Positions 7,827 to 15,787 of a stretch of 64,000 bases of DNA are shown piece by piece. The DNA lies in the NCBI RefSeq assembly GCF_019104725.1, contig NZ_JAHRXF010000018.1, positions 41,066 to 105,065 of the forward strand, read 5' to 3'. Both the position numbers and the translations under genes were made by a program. The notes below the pieces were generated by a model, which was not told the DNA's origin, ran no database searches, and worked only from the letters and a program-made list of their open reading frames with translations. The DNA is from Streptomyces corallincola (GTDB taxonomy: Bacteria > Actinomycetota > Actinomycetes > Streptomycetales > Streptomycetaceae). How positions within the stretch are numbered: position 1 is the stretch's first letter; every line of letters begins with the position of its first letter.

Positions 7827-10448
7827 TCAGTCCTCGTGGCCGAGCTGGAGATCCCGCTCGGTGCGTCCGCCGCCCGCGACCTGGAGCACGGTGGCGACCG
7901 GCGGGTACCCGGCGGCGATCACCGTGTACTCGCCGGAGGACAGGTCCACGAAGCGGAACGTGCCGTCGGCTCCGGTGGTGAGGGTGTCCACGACGTTCCC
8001 GGCGGCGTCCAGCAGGGTGACCCGCGCGTCCTCGACGGGACGTCCGCCGCCCGCCCGCACGGTGCCCTTCAGCGAGGCGCCGCCCGCGAGTTCGATGTCC
8101 TGGCGGGTCTCGCGGGACGCCTGGACGGTGACCGGGAGCGCGGCGGGCCGGTGGGCGGGGGCACCGGCGGCGAGGGTGTACTCCCCGGCGACGAGTTCGC
8201 TGATGACGTAGCCGCCCTCGTGGCCGCTGCGGACGGCGGCGACGACCTCGCCCTGCACATTGGTGAGGGTGACGGTGGCGTCGCGCACGGGGGTCCCGTC
8301 GGCGGCCCGCACACTGCCCGCGAGCCGTCCGGCGCCGCCGAGCACCACGTCGAGTTCGACGGGCCGGTCCCCGACGGTGACGGTGACGGCCTGCGGCTGG
8401 TGCCCGCCCGCCGCCGCGATCAGTACGTACGACCCGGCACCGGGGGTGGTGAGGGCGTAGCGGCCGTCGTCGCCGCTGGCGCCCCGGCCGATCTGCCGTC
8501 CGGAGACGTCGATCAGGGTGAGGGCGGCGCGCGGCACTGCGGTCCCGTCGGGATGCTGCACCCCACCGCGCACGGGGACACCGGCGGCGGTGGCGGCCGG
8601 AGCGGCGGCGAGCGGGGTACGGGGCTGGGCCGGAACGGCGGACGCGGGAACGGTCCGGGCGGCCGGGGCGGCCCGGGTCACGGGCACGGTGGGCGGTGCG
8701 GAGCCGCCGGGTGCCGCCGGGTCCGCACCGGCCACCGTGCCCTCCCCGGGCATGTTCTCGACGTTCTCGGCATGCTCGGCGCTCGCGCCGTTCTCGGCGG
8801 TCTCGGCGGTCTCGGCGTGGTGGGACACCAGCGGTTTCTCCTTGAGGAAGAAGGCGATCAACAGGCCGAGGAGCAGCACCGGAACGAGGTAGAGGAAGAT
8901 CCGGGGCATCGCGTCGGCATAGGCGCGGATGTAGGCGTCGCGCAGCGCGGGCGGCAGCGCGTGCACCAGTTGCGGGGTCAGGGACTCGGGGTCGGGCAGC
9001 GCGCCGCCGCCCGTGCGCGCCGGGAGTTCGGCGCGCAGCGCGTCGGTGAGGCGCCCGGCGAAGAGGGTGCCGAAGACGGCGGCGCCGACGCTGCCGCCGA
9101 TCTGCCGGAAGTAGTTGTTGGCGCTGGTCGCGGTGCCGAGGTCGGCCGGGCGCACCGAGTTCTGCACCGCGAGCACGAGCACCGGCATGACCAGGCCGAT
9201 CCCGGCGCCGAGGACCGCCATCCAGACGCTGTACTGGAGCCGGGGCGTGTCGGTTTCGAGCCGGGACAGCAGCCACATGCCGAGCGCGGACAGCGCGCCG
9301 CCCGCGATCGGGTAGAGCTTGTAGCGGCCGGTGTGGCTGATGAGCTGGCCGCTGACGATGGAGGCGACGACGATGCCCGCCATCATCGGCAGCATGAGCA
9401 GCCCGGACTCGGTGGCGCTCGCCCCGTCCACCATCTGGAGGAAGGTCGGCAGATAGCTCGCCGCGCCGAACAGGGCGATGCCGACGACGAGTCCGGCGAG
9501 CGCGGTGACGTTGAAGACGGAGTCGCGGAACAGGCGCAGCGGGATGACGGGTTCGGCCGCGCGGTGCTCGGCGTACACGAACAGCCCGGCCGCCGCGACG
9601 GCCCCGAGGGCGAGACCGATGATCTCCCGCGAACCCCAGGCGTACTCGGTGCCGCCCCAACTGGTCAGCAGGACCAGGCAGGTTGACGCGGTGGCGAGCA
9701 GGAGTGCGCCGGGTACGTCGAGGCGGGCGCGTCCGGTGGGCTTCGGCAGTTTCAGGACGACGCTGATCACGGCGAGGGTGAGCAGCCCGAAGGGGACGTT
9801 CACGTAGAAGCACCAGCGCCACGAAAGATGATCGGTGAAGTAGCCGCCGAGCAGGGGTCCGGCGACGGAGGCGAGGCCGAACGCGGCGCCGATCAGACCC
9901 ATGTACCGGCCGCGCCGCCGGGGCGGCACGATGTCCGCGATGATCGCCTGTACGCCGATCATCAGACCGCCCGCGCCGATGCCCTGGACGGCGCGGAAGG
10001 CGATGAGCTGGTCCATGCTCTGCGCGCGCCCGGCGAGCGCGGAGCCCACGACGAAGACCAGGATGGCGAACTGGAAGACGCCCTTGCGGCCGAGCAGGTC
10101 ACCGAGCTTGCCGTACAGCGGCAGGCCGATGGTGGAGGTCAGCAGGTACGCGGTGATCGCCCAGGACATCCGGTCCAGGCCGTGCAGCTCACCGACGATC
10201 TTGGGCAGCGCGGTGGCGATGATCATCTGCTCCAGCGCGGCGAGGAGCAGGGCGAGCATCAGCCCGGCGAAGATCAGCCGCACGCGGCGCGGGTCGGGCA
10301 CGTCGGACACGCCCGCCCCGCCGGGGGGTGCGGCCGTCTCCGCCGTCTCCCCCGGCGCCGTCGGGTCCGGGCCGCCCGCCGGTGCCGTTCCGGGCGGTCC
10401 GGCCGACGGGTCCGCCGACTCGTGCTGCACCAGTGTCGTCCCGCCCAC
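7827..10448 (-). CDS. DHA2 family MFS drug-efflux transporter fused to three Ig-like carboxypeptidase-regulatory repeats
   Basis: Proton-driven exporter of the EmrB/QacA (14-helix) type in the first ~540 residues: helix 1 begins [19 protein letters not shown], and motif A is [12 protein letters not shown] ~100-residue Ala/Thr/Pro-rich linker follows, then three tandem beta-sandwich repeats at ~640-873, each with the pattern G-x-V-x-x-x-DG-x-P-V-x-x-A-x-V-x-L and an internal G-x-Y-T/V-x-x-A-A-G turn, as in CarboxypepD_reg or SdrD-like domains. The GTG at 10448 is chosen because GAGGGGAG precedes it by 6 bases; an ATG at 10481 is in frame. Ordinary DHA2 pumps are ~500 residues, so this is ~370 longer. 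The family and fusion are clear; the substrate is unknown. Confidence 0.92.
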   Translation of the reverse strand: MGGTTLVQHESADPSAGPPGTAPAGGPDPTAPGETAETAAPPGGAGVSDVPDPRRVRLIFAGLMLALLLAALEQMIIATALPKIVGELHGLDRMSWAITAYLLTSTIGLPLYGKLGDLLGRKGVFQFAILVFVVGSALAGRAQSMDQLIAFRAVQGIGAGGLMIGVQAIIADIVPPRRRGRYMGLIGAAFGLASVAGPLLGGYFTDHLSWRWCFYVNVPFGLLTLAVISVVLKLPKPTGRARLDVPGALLLATASTCLVLLTSWGGTEYAWGSREIIGLALGAVAAAGLFVYAEHRAAEPVIPLRLFRDSVFNVTALAGLVVGIALFGAASYLPTFLQMVDGASATESGLLMLPMMAGIVVASIVSGQLISHTGRYKLYPIAGGALSALGMWLLSRLETDTPRLQYSVWMAVLGAGIGLVMPVLVLAVQNSVRPADLGTATSANNYFRQIGGSVGAAVFGTLFAGRLTDALRAELPARTGGGALPDPESLTPQLVHALPPALRDAYIRAYADAMPRIFLYLVPVLLLGLLIAFFLKEKPLVSHHAETAETAENGASAEHAENVENMPGEGTVAGADPAAPGGSAPPTVPVTRAAPAARTVPASAVPAQPRTPLAAAPAATAAGVPVRGGVQHPDGTAVPRAALTLIDVSGRQIGRGASGDDGRYALTTPGAGSYVLIAAAGGHQPQAVTVTVGDRPVELDVVLGGAGRLAGSVRAADGTPVRDATVTLTNVQGEVVAAVRSGHEGGYVISELVAGEYTLAAGAPAHRPAALPVTVQASRETRQDIELAGGASLKGTVRAGGGRPVEDARVTLLDAAGNVVDTLTTGADGTFRFVDLSSGEYTVIAAGYPPVATVLQVAGGGRTERDLQLGHED

Positions 10449-10622
10449 GTACCGCTCCCCTCGTCGCACCTGTTCGCACATTTCCCGCGCGAGGCGACAA
10501 CTGCGAACAAGTACGGCGAGTTACGGCACAGAAGCGGTCCGGGCCCGGACTCACTCGAACCGGTGAGGGTCAACTCCCTTGTGCGGGACTGCACTTGGCG
10601 TGCCGCCCGTGACAGGAGGCGG

Positions 10623-11066
10623 CTACTTCTCCACGTGGGCCGCGAGGTTGGCGAGGATCGCGTCGTAGATCCGGCCGAGCCCCTTGGGCGCGAAGGTGCG
10701 CTCGAAGAAGCCGCCGACGCCACCGGCGCCGTCCCAGACGGTGGTGACGACGACGCGGGAGGCGCCCTCCCCGGCCGGGGTGACACGCCAGGTGGTGACC
10801 ATCGAGGAGTTGCGGTCCTTCTCGACCAGTTCGCCCTCGACGGGCTCCGTCACGTCGAGCAGGCAGTCGCGGACCCGCTTGCTGGTGGCCTGGAGCTTCC
10901 AGTGCACGACGGTCCCCTCACCGTCGCCGCCCTCGCGGACCTCGTACTCGCTGAAGTGCTCGGGGAGCAGCTCCCGCCGGGTGCCGCGGTAGTCGGCGAC
11001 CGCGTCGAACACCTTCTCCGCGTCCGCTGTGACGACCCGCTCCGTAGTGGCCTCGACCTGCGCCAT
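10623..11066 (-). CDS. SRPBCC family protein (polyketide cyclase/START-like fold)
   Basis: Small (147 residues) single-domain protein with the helix-grip fold. The start MAQVEATTERVVTADAEKVFDAVADY is typical of the polyketide_cyc2 group, followed by the strands YEVREGGDGEGTVVHWKLQA and VTTWRVTPAGEGASRVVVTT. Such proteins bind hydrophobic ligands; no catalytic role can be assigned. The ATG at 11066 has a strong AAGGAG site 5 bases upstream, which decides against an ATG-like start 27 bases further upstream. It is divergent from the radical SAM gene. Confidence 0.88.
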   Translation of the reverse strand: MAQVEATTERVVTADAEKVFDAVADYRGTRRELLPEHFSEYEVREGGDGEGTVVHWKLQATSKRVRDCLLDVTEPVEGELVEKDRNSSMVTTWRVTPAGEGASRVVVTTVWDGAGGVGGFFERTFAPKGLGRIYDAILANLAAHVEK

Positions 11067-11154
11067 CGCTCTCCTTAAGGACCTGCGCTCCAAGGGCTGT
11101 ACGGCAAGCCAACCACCCCGGCGACCGGGCCCTCAAATCGGGTCGCACGATCAT

Positions 11155-11170
11155 GCGAACGTATGTTCTA
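11155..11170. promoter_or_regulatory. LexA (SOS) box-like palindrome
   Basis: GCGAACGTATGTTCTA matches the Gram-positive/actinobacterial LexA operator CGAAC-N4-GTTCG at all but one position. It lies 31 bases before the ATG of the radical SAM gene, where a repressor would block its promoter, and ~90 bases upstream of the divergent SRPBCC gene. Confidence 0.7.
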
Positions 11171-11201
11171 TTCTGAAGTCGAGCGACACCGAGGAGGCGT
11201 C

Positions 11202-12278
11202 ATGCGCTGGGAGAACCTCGCCGTGCAAGCCGGGGAACCGGACGACGACGACGGCGGACACGGCCGGGCCGCCGACGCCGCGCTGTTCGGCGCGGACGCC
11301 GTGACGACCCGGACGTTCGACACCCCCGAGTTCAAAGGGATCACCTTCCACGAGGTGCGGGCCCGGTCGGTGCTGAACCGGGTGCCGGGGGCGTCGCGGA
11401 TGCCGTTCGAGTGGACGGTGAACCCGTACCGGGGGTGTTCGCACGCCTGCGTGTACTGCTTCGCGCGCAAGACGCACAGCTACCTGGACCTGGACACCGG
11501 GATCGGTTTCGACACGCAGATCGTGGTGAAGGTGAACGCGCCGGAGGTGCTGCGCCGCCAGCTCGCCTCGCGCCGCTGGCAGGGGGAGCACGTGGCGATG
11601 GGCACCAACGTGGACTGCTATCAGCGGGCGGAGGGCCGCTACCGCTTGATGCCGGGGATCATCGGCGCCCTCACCGAGCGCGCGAACCCGTTCTCCATCC
11701 TGACCAAGGGCACGCTGATCCTGCGGGACACGGAGTTGCTCCAGCGGGCGGCCGAGGTGACGGACGTGGGTGTGTCGGTCTCGGTCGGCTTCACCGACCC
11801 GGAGCTGTGGCGCACGGTGGAACCCGGTACTCCGGCTCCGGAGCGGCGGCTGGACGTGGTGCGCGCGCTGGGCGAGCGGGGTATCGGGTGCGGGGTGCTG
11901 ATGGCGCCGGTCGTGCCGTTCCTCGGCGATCATCCGGACGCGCTGCGCGAGACGGTCCGGGCGATCGCCGCGTCCGGGGCTACCTCGGTGACCCCGCTGG
12001 TGCTGCATCTGCGGCCCGGCGCGCGCGAGTGGTTCATGTCCTGGCTCGCCGCCCACCACCCGTATCTGGTCCGCCGCTACGAGCGGCTCTACGCGGAGGG
12101 CGCGTACGCACCGCGCTGGTACCAGCGCCGGATCACCCGCCAGGTGCACGAGCTGGCACGGGAGTACGGCATCGGCCCGTCACGGCCCGGCGAGGCGCGA
12201 CGGCCGCGCCAGGCACCCGTGGACGGGCCGGAGGAGGACGGCACGGCGACTGAGCCCACGCAGCTGACGCTGATGTAA
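11202..12278 (+). CDS. Rv2578c-family radical SAM protein
   Basis: Radical SAM enzyme of 358 residues similar to mycobacterial Rv2578c and related to the spore photoproduct lyase-like group. The iron-sulfur cluster motif is CSHACVYC (Cys-x3-Cys-x2-Cys) in NPYRGCSHACVYCFARKTH. Other conserved parts are GTNVDCYQRAEGRYRLMPG and FSILTKGTLILRD. The reaction is not known. The start at 11202 follows GAGGAGG with good spacing, which excludes an in-frame ATG 39 bases upstream that overlaps the LexA-like box. The operator suggests induction by DNA damage. The C-terminal ~30 residues are a low-complexity charged tail. Confidence 0.93.
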   Translation: MRWENLAVQAGEPDDDDGGHGRAADAALFGADAVTTRTFDTPEFKGITFHEVRARSVLNRVPGASRMPFEWTVNPYRGCSHACVYCFARKTHSYLDLDTGIGFDTQIVVKVNAPEVLRRQLASRRWQGEHVAMGTNVDCYQRAEGRYRLMPGIIGALTERANPFSILTKGTLILRDTELLQRAAEVTDVGVSVSVGFTDPELWRTVEPGTPAPERRLDVVRALGERGIGCGVLMAPVVPFLGDHPDALRETVRAIAASGATSVTPLVLHLRPGAREWFMSWLAAHHPYLVRRYERLYAEGAYAPRWYQRRITRQVHELAREYGIGPSRPGEARRPRQAPVDGPEEDGTATEPTQLTLM

Positions 12279-12573
12279 CGGCGGGCCCGGTCCTCCCCGC
12301 ACCCGTCCCCTGGCCGCCCCGCACCGCATGACATCCCCACCCACCCCTGGCCACCCCCGCACCCCGTCGCACCCCCCACCCCCGGCCCCTCGTGGCGGGC
12401 CGACCCCGACGGGACCCGGGCCCTCCCCGGAGGGCCCGCGTTGGAGGGCAACCCTCGGACCATCCGGGTCAACTATCGGCCAATCAGGTTCTTCCGGGTT
12501 CCCGCGTAGGGACGATGCGGCGTGGACCGTGACCCGCGCGGTTCACGCCACCCTCCGTCCCAGGGGAGCACTC
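12279..12573. other. 295-bp intergenic region with a possible hairpin
   Basis: No gene is supported here. The sequence is C-rich up to ~12410, then has a hairpin at 12417-12438 (CGGGCCCTCC, two-base loop, GGAGGGCCCG), which could end transcription of the radical SAM gene. The 5' end of the following hydrolase transcript should lie in the final ~130 bases, but I cannot place a promoter. Confidence 0.4.
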
Positions 12574-14163
12574 ATGAGAACTCGCGCAGCCGTGCTGTGC
12601 GCGACCGCCGCCGTGCTGGCGGGCTCGGTCACCGCGCTGCCGGCCCGCCCGGCCGCCGCGGCGCCCGCGAACCCGTCCGCCACAGCCGCTGCGGCCGACC
12701 CGGTCGCCTGGAAGAAGTGCGCCACCGACGACTCCCCGACCCTCCAGTGCGGCTCCCTGCGCGTCCCGCTGGACCACGCGGACCCGTCCGGCCGCCAGAT
12801 CACCCTGGCCCTGTCCCGCGTCCCGCACACCGCGAAGACGTCCGAGGGTCCGCTGCTGGTGAACCCCGGCGGACCGGGCGGCAGCGGACTGACGCTCGCC
12901 GGTTTCGTGGCCTCCGCGCTGCCCGCGACGGTGTCCTCCCGGTACGACGTGATCGGCTTCGACCCGCGCGGGGTGGGTCGCAGCACCCCGGCCCTGGACT
13001 GCGCGCCGGGCCACTTCGAGCCGGTCCGCCCGGACAGTGTCCCGGCCACCCCCGAGACCGAGCGCGCCAACCTGGACCGCGCCCGCGCCTTCGCCGCCGC
13101 CTGCGGCGAGGCCCACGCGGACGTGCTGCCGTACCTCACCACCGAGCAGTCGGCGCGGGACATGGACAGCGTCCGCGCGGCCCTCGGCGCCGACCGGATC
13201 AGCTACTTCGGCTACTCCTACGGCACCTACCTCGGCGCGGTCTACGCGAAGCTGTTCCCGCGCCGGGTGCACCGCCTGGTGCTGGACTCCGTGGTGGACC
13301 CGACCGGTGTCTGGTACGAGGACAACATCGGCCAGGACTACGCGTTCAACGAGCGGCACCGCGCGCTGATGGCGTGGATCGCCCGCAACGACGGCGCGTA
13401 CGGGCTCGGCACGGACCCGGCGAAGGTCGAGGACGCCTGGTACGCGATGCGGTCGGCGCTGGCGAAGCGACCGGCCGGGGGTGTGGTCGGCGCCTCGGAG
13501 CTGGAGGACACCTACCTCCCCGGCGGCTACTACGACGGCTACTGGCCGTACCTGGCCTCGGCGTTCGCGGCGTACGTCCACGACGGCGAGACCGAGCCGC
13601 TGGTGGAGGCGTACCGGAACTACGGTGCGGTGGACGGGTCCGGCGACAACGGCTACAGCGTCTACACCGCCGTGCAGTGCCGGGACGCGTCCTGGCCGCG
13701 TGCCTGGGACCGCTGGCGCACCGACACCTGGGGTGTCTACGCCAAGGCACCCTTCATGGCCTGGAACAACACCTGGTACAACGCACCCTGCGCGTTCTGG
13801 CCGGTGAGTTCGCGTACCCCGGTGGACGTGTCCAACACCGAACTCCCCCCGGCGCTGCTGTTCCAGGCGACCGACGACGCGGCGACCCCGTACCAGGGCG
13901 GTGTCAACGTCCACCGGATGCTGGCCGGTTCGCGTCTCGTGGTCGAGGAGGGCGGCGGCAACCACGGCATCACCCTCAGCGGCAACACCTGCCTGGACCG
14001 CCATCTCGCCGCCTATCTCCTGGACGGCACTCTGCCAGGCGGGCGGGGCACGGCCGACGCGGTCTGCCCCCACTCCCCCGCCCCGGCCCCCCTCACCGCC
14101 AAGGCGGCCTCCACCACCTCGCGCGGCTCCGCCCTCCACCACCTGCTGGGCTTCCGCCGCTGA
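12574..14163 (+). CDS. secreted alpha/beta hydrolase, tripeptidyl aminopeptidase-like (S33, TAP type)
   Basis: Exported serine hydrolase of 529 residues. A Sec signal peptide spans residues ~1-30 (MRTRAAVLCATAAVLAGSVT, with cleavage near ARPAAAA). The oxyanion region is VNPGGPGGSG, the nucleophile elbow is GYSYGTYLGA, the acid is in FQATDDAATPYQGG and the His is in GGGNHGITLSG. The family in Streptomyces includes the secreted tripeptidyl aminopeptidases that trim propeptides and small peptides. The ATG at 12574 is chosen because it begins the signal peptide and follows AGGGGAG; the frame stays open upstream. Four or more Cys residues fit an extracytoplasmic location. Confidence 0.92.
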   Translation: MRTRAAVLCATAAVLAGSVTALPARPAAAAPANPSATAAAADPVAWKKCATDDSPTLQCGSLRVPLDHADPSGRQITLALSRVPHTAKTSEGPLLVNPGGPGGSGLTLAGFVASALPATVSSRYDVIGFDPRGVGRSTPALDCAPGHFEPVRPDSVPATPETERANLDRARAFAAACGEAHADVLPYLTTEQSARDMDSVRAALGADRISYFGYSYGTYLGAVYAKLFPRRVHRLVLDSVVDPTGVWYEDNIGQDYAFNERHRALMAWIARNDGAYGLGTDPAKVEDAWYAMRSALAKRPAGGVVGASELEDTYLPGGYYDGYWPYLASAFAAYVHDGETEPLVEAYRNYGAVDGSGDNGYSVYTAVQCRDASWPRAWDRWRTDTWGVYAKAPFMAWNNTWYNAPCAFWPVSSRTPVDVSNTELPPALLFQATDDAATPYQGGVNVHRMLAGSRLVVEEGGGNHGITLSGNTCLDRHLAAYLLDGTLPGGRGTADAVCPHSPAPAPLTAKAASTTSRGSALHHLLGFRR

Positions 14164-14254
14164 CCCGGCCGCACGGGGAGAACGCGCGCGGTGAGAACGC
14201 GCGCTGGGAGAAATGCGGAGGAGATCGCGGTGGCCGGATGCCTGGAGTCCGGTC

Positions 14255-14770
14255 ATGAGTGAACAGCCGCTTCTCGTCCGCCCGATGACCGTCTCCGACT
14301 GCGCCCCCGTCGCCGCGCTGCGCGTGCGGGGGTGGCGGTTCGCCTACCGGGGGCTGATGCCGCGGGCGTTCCTGGACGCGCTGGAGCCGGAGTGGCACGC
14401 CGAGCGGACGCGGGAACGGCTGGCCCGTGGCGGGGACGGCGTCGATCTGGTGGCCGAGCGGGACGGCCGGGTCGTCGGATGGGTGAGCTGGGGGCCGTAC
14501 CGGGACGGTGAAGCGACCACCGGGGACAGCGAGTTGTACGCCCTCTACGCCGAGCCCGACTGTGTCGGGACCGGGGTCGGGCGGACGCTGCTGGAGACGG
14601 TGCTGCGGGACTGGGGCGGGCGGGGGCGGATGCTGCTCTGGGTGGTCGAGGGGAACACACGGGCCCGGCGGTTCTACGAGCGGGCCGGGTTCCGGGCGGA
14701 CGGGGCGCGGGAGCCGTACGAGGCGGGCGGGGTGGAGGTGCCCGAGGTGCGGTACGCGCTCGGTGGCTGA
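14255..14770 (+). CDS. GNAT family N-acetyltransferase
   Basis: Acetyl-CoA-dependent transferase of 171 residues. The N-terminal strand LLVRPMTVSDCAPVAALRVRGW, the core strand DLVAERDGRVVGWVSWG, the acetyl-CoA loop CVGTGVGRTLLETVL and the C-terminal NTRARRFYERAGFRADG are all typical of the RimI-like group. Substrate unknown. The ATG at 14255 gives MSEQPLLVRP. It follows the secreted hydrolase by 91 bases on the same strand and converges on the HEAT-repeat gene, whose stop lies 8 bases beyond its own. Confidence 0.9.
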   Translation: MSEQPLLVRPMTVSDCAPVAALRVRGWRFAYRGLMPRAFLDALEPEWHAERTRERLARGGDGVDLVAERDGRVVGWVSWGPYRDGEATTGDSELYALYAEPDCVGTGVGRTLLETVLRDWGGRGRMLLWVVEGNTRARRFYERAGFRADGAREPYEAGGVEVPEVRYALGG

Positions 14771-14778
14771 CCGTCCAC

Positions 14779-15360
14779 TCAGCCGCGCCGCTGGGCCGGG
14801 ATGCGGGACAGGGCACGGACCGCCGCCTCGGCCAGGGTGGGGTGGGCCAGAGCCTCGGTGAGGACCCGCCGGGCCCGGTCGTCACCGAGGGTGCCCAAGC
14901 CCTCCACGCAGGCCAACGCCACTCTGCGGTACGGGTCGTGGGGGCGGAGTCTGCGTTCCAGGGTGGTGATGAGCGCGGGGACGGACTCAGGGGCGCCGAG
15001 TTCCGCGAGCAGCCGTACCGGCTGGAGGGCGTAGGCGACGCGGAGTTCATTGGTGGCGAGGGTGGCGGCGGCGCGGGCGGTGCGGGGGTCGTTCAGGCGG
15101 GCAAGGGCTTCCGCGGCGGCGGCGCAGCGGGGCGGGTCGCGGTGGTTGAGCAGCAGCACCAGGGACTCGAACGCGCGCCGGTCCCCGGCGAGTCCGAGCC
15201 GGTACGCGGCCAACTCCCGCGCCCAGAGCGGCTGCCCGGGCGCGGTGAGTACGTCGGCCAGCTCGTCCAGGTCCCCGGTGGCCGCCAACACGTCGTAGGC
15301 GGCGGCTCCCTGGGACTCGTGCCGTAGGCGTTCCGTCACGGAGCGCGACTCTTCGTTCAC
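14779..15360 (-). CDS. HEAT-repeat domain protein
   Basis: Cytoplasmic all-helical protein of ~193 residues built from about five HEAT-like repeats, visible as recurrent blocks such as LWARELAAYRLGLAGDRRAF, CAAAAEALARLNDPRTARAA and RVALACVEGLGTLGDDRARR. Such repeats make a protein-binding solenoid; no enzyme site is seen. The start is uncertain: the GTG at 15360 gives VNEESRSVTERLRHESQ, and a GTG two codons earlier is also possible. It is divergent from the 3-hydroxyacyl-CoA dehydrogenase gene across a 427-bp gap. Confidence 0.75.
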   Translation of the reverse strand: MNEESRSVTERLRHESQGAAAYDVLAATGDLDELADVLTAPGQPLWARELAAYRLGLAGDRRAFESLVLLLNHRDPPRCAAAAEALARLNDPRTARAAATLATNELRVAYALQPVRLLAELGAPESVPALITTLERRLRPHDPYRRVALACVEGLGTLGDDRARRVLTEALAHPTLAEAAVRALSRIPAQRRG

Positions 15361-15787
15361 GACCACAGGGTAGGCCGCGCGCCCCCGTGCCGGGCACGCC
15401 TGTGGAAAACCTCGCCCCGTCGCCGTACCGGATTCGGCACCCTCCGCCCCTGGCGCGCTCGTTACTGGCGAGTTAAGCTCATACGAGCGAGCCCACCCGG
15501 CTCGTGCTCCACAGCCGACGACGGTCTGGTGACGCGGCCGTCCGAAGCCTCGCAGGTCCGGTGCCCTGGTACCGGTGTACGAGTGGTGCGATCCGGCTCC
15601 GGGACAGGGCCGGCCCGCCGCACCGCTCGCGGGCGCCCCGCGCCCCCGGCTCCGACCGCACACGCACCGGCGCGCACGACAGGCCGCCCACGCGGCTCCG
15701 CGCGCCTTCGCGCCCCCTCCACGCCGAGTGCGCCTCCTCGCGCACCGGCGCGTCCCCCGTCGTCACCCTCATTCCTGGAGTCCCGCG
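15361..15787. other. 427-bp divergent intergenic region before the CoA locus
   Basis: No gene is supported. The region holds a TTACTggcgAGTTAA-type site at 15462-15476 and should contain promoters for both the HEAT-repeat gene and the 3-hydroxyacyl-CoA dehydrogenase gene. The frame of the dehydrogenase stays open upstream, but Pro/Arg-rich composition there does not look coding. Confidence 0.4.
15462..15476. promoter_or_regulatory. candidate TetR/FadR-type operator
   Basis: TTACTGGCGAGTTAA is a near-perfect inverted repeat (TTACT...AGT[T]AA) like sites bound by fatty-acid/acyl-CoA responsive TetR regulators in actinobacteria. It lies ~100 bases upstream of the HEAT gene and ~310 upstream of the dehydrogenase start. 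Assignment is by pattern only. Confidence 0.3.

Noticed and set aside
5143..8211. A ~1020-codon open frame on the plus strand.
   Set aside because: Antisense to the SpoIIE sensor phosphatase; its composition mirrors that gene and no family motif is present.
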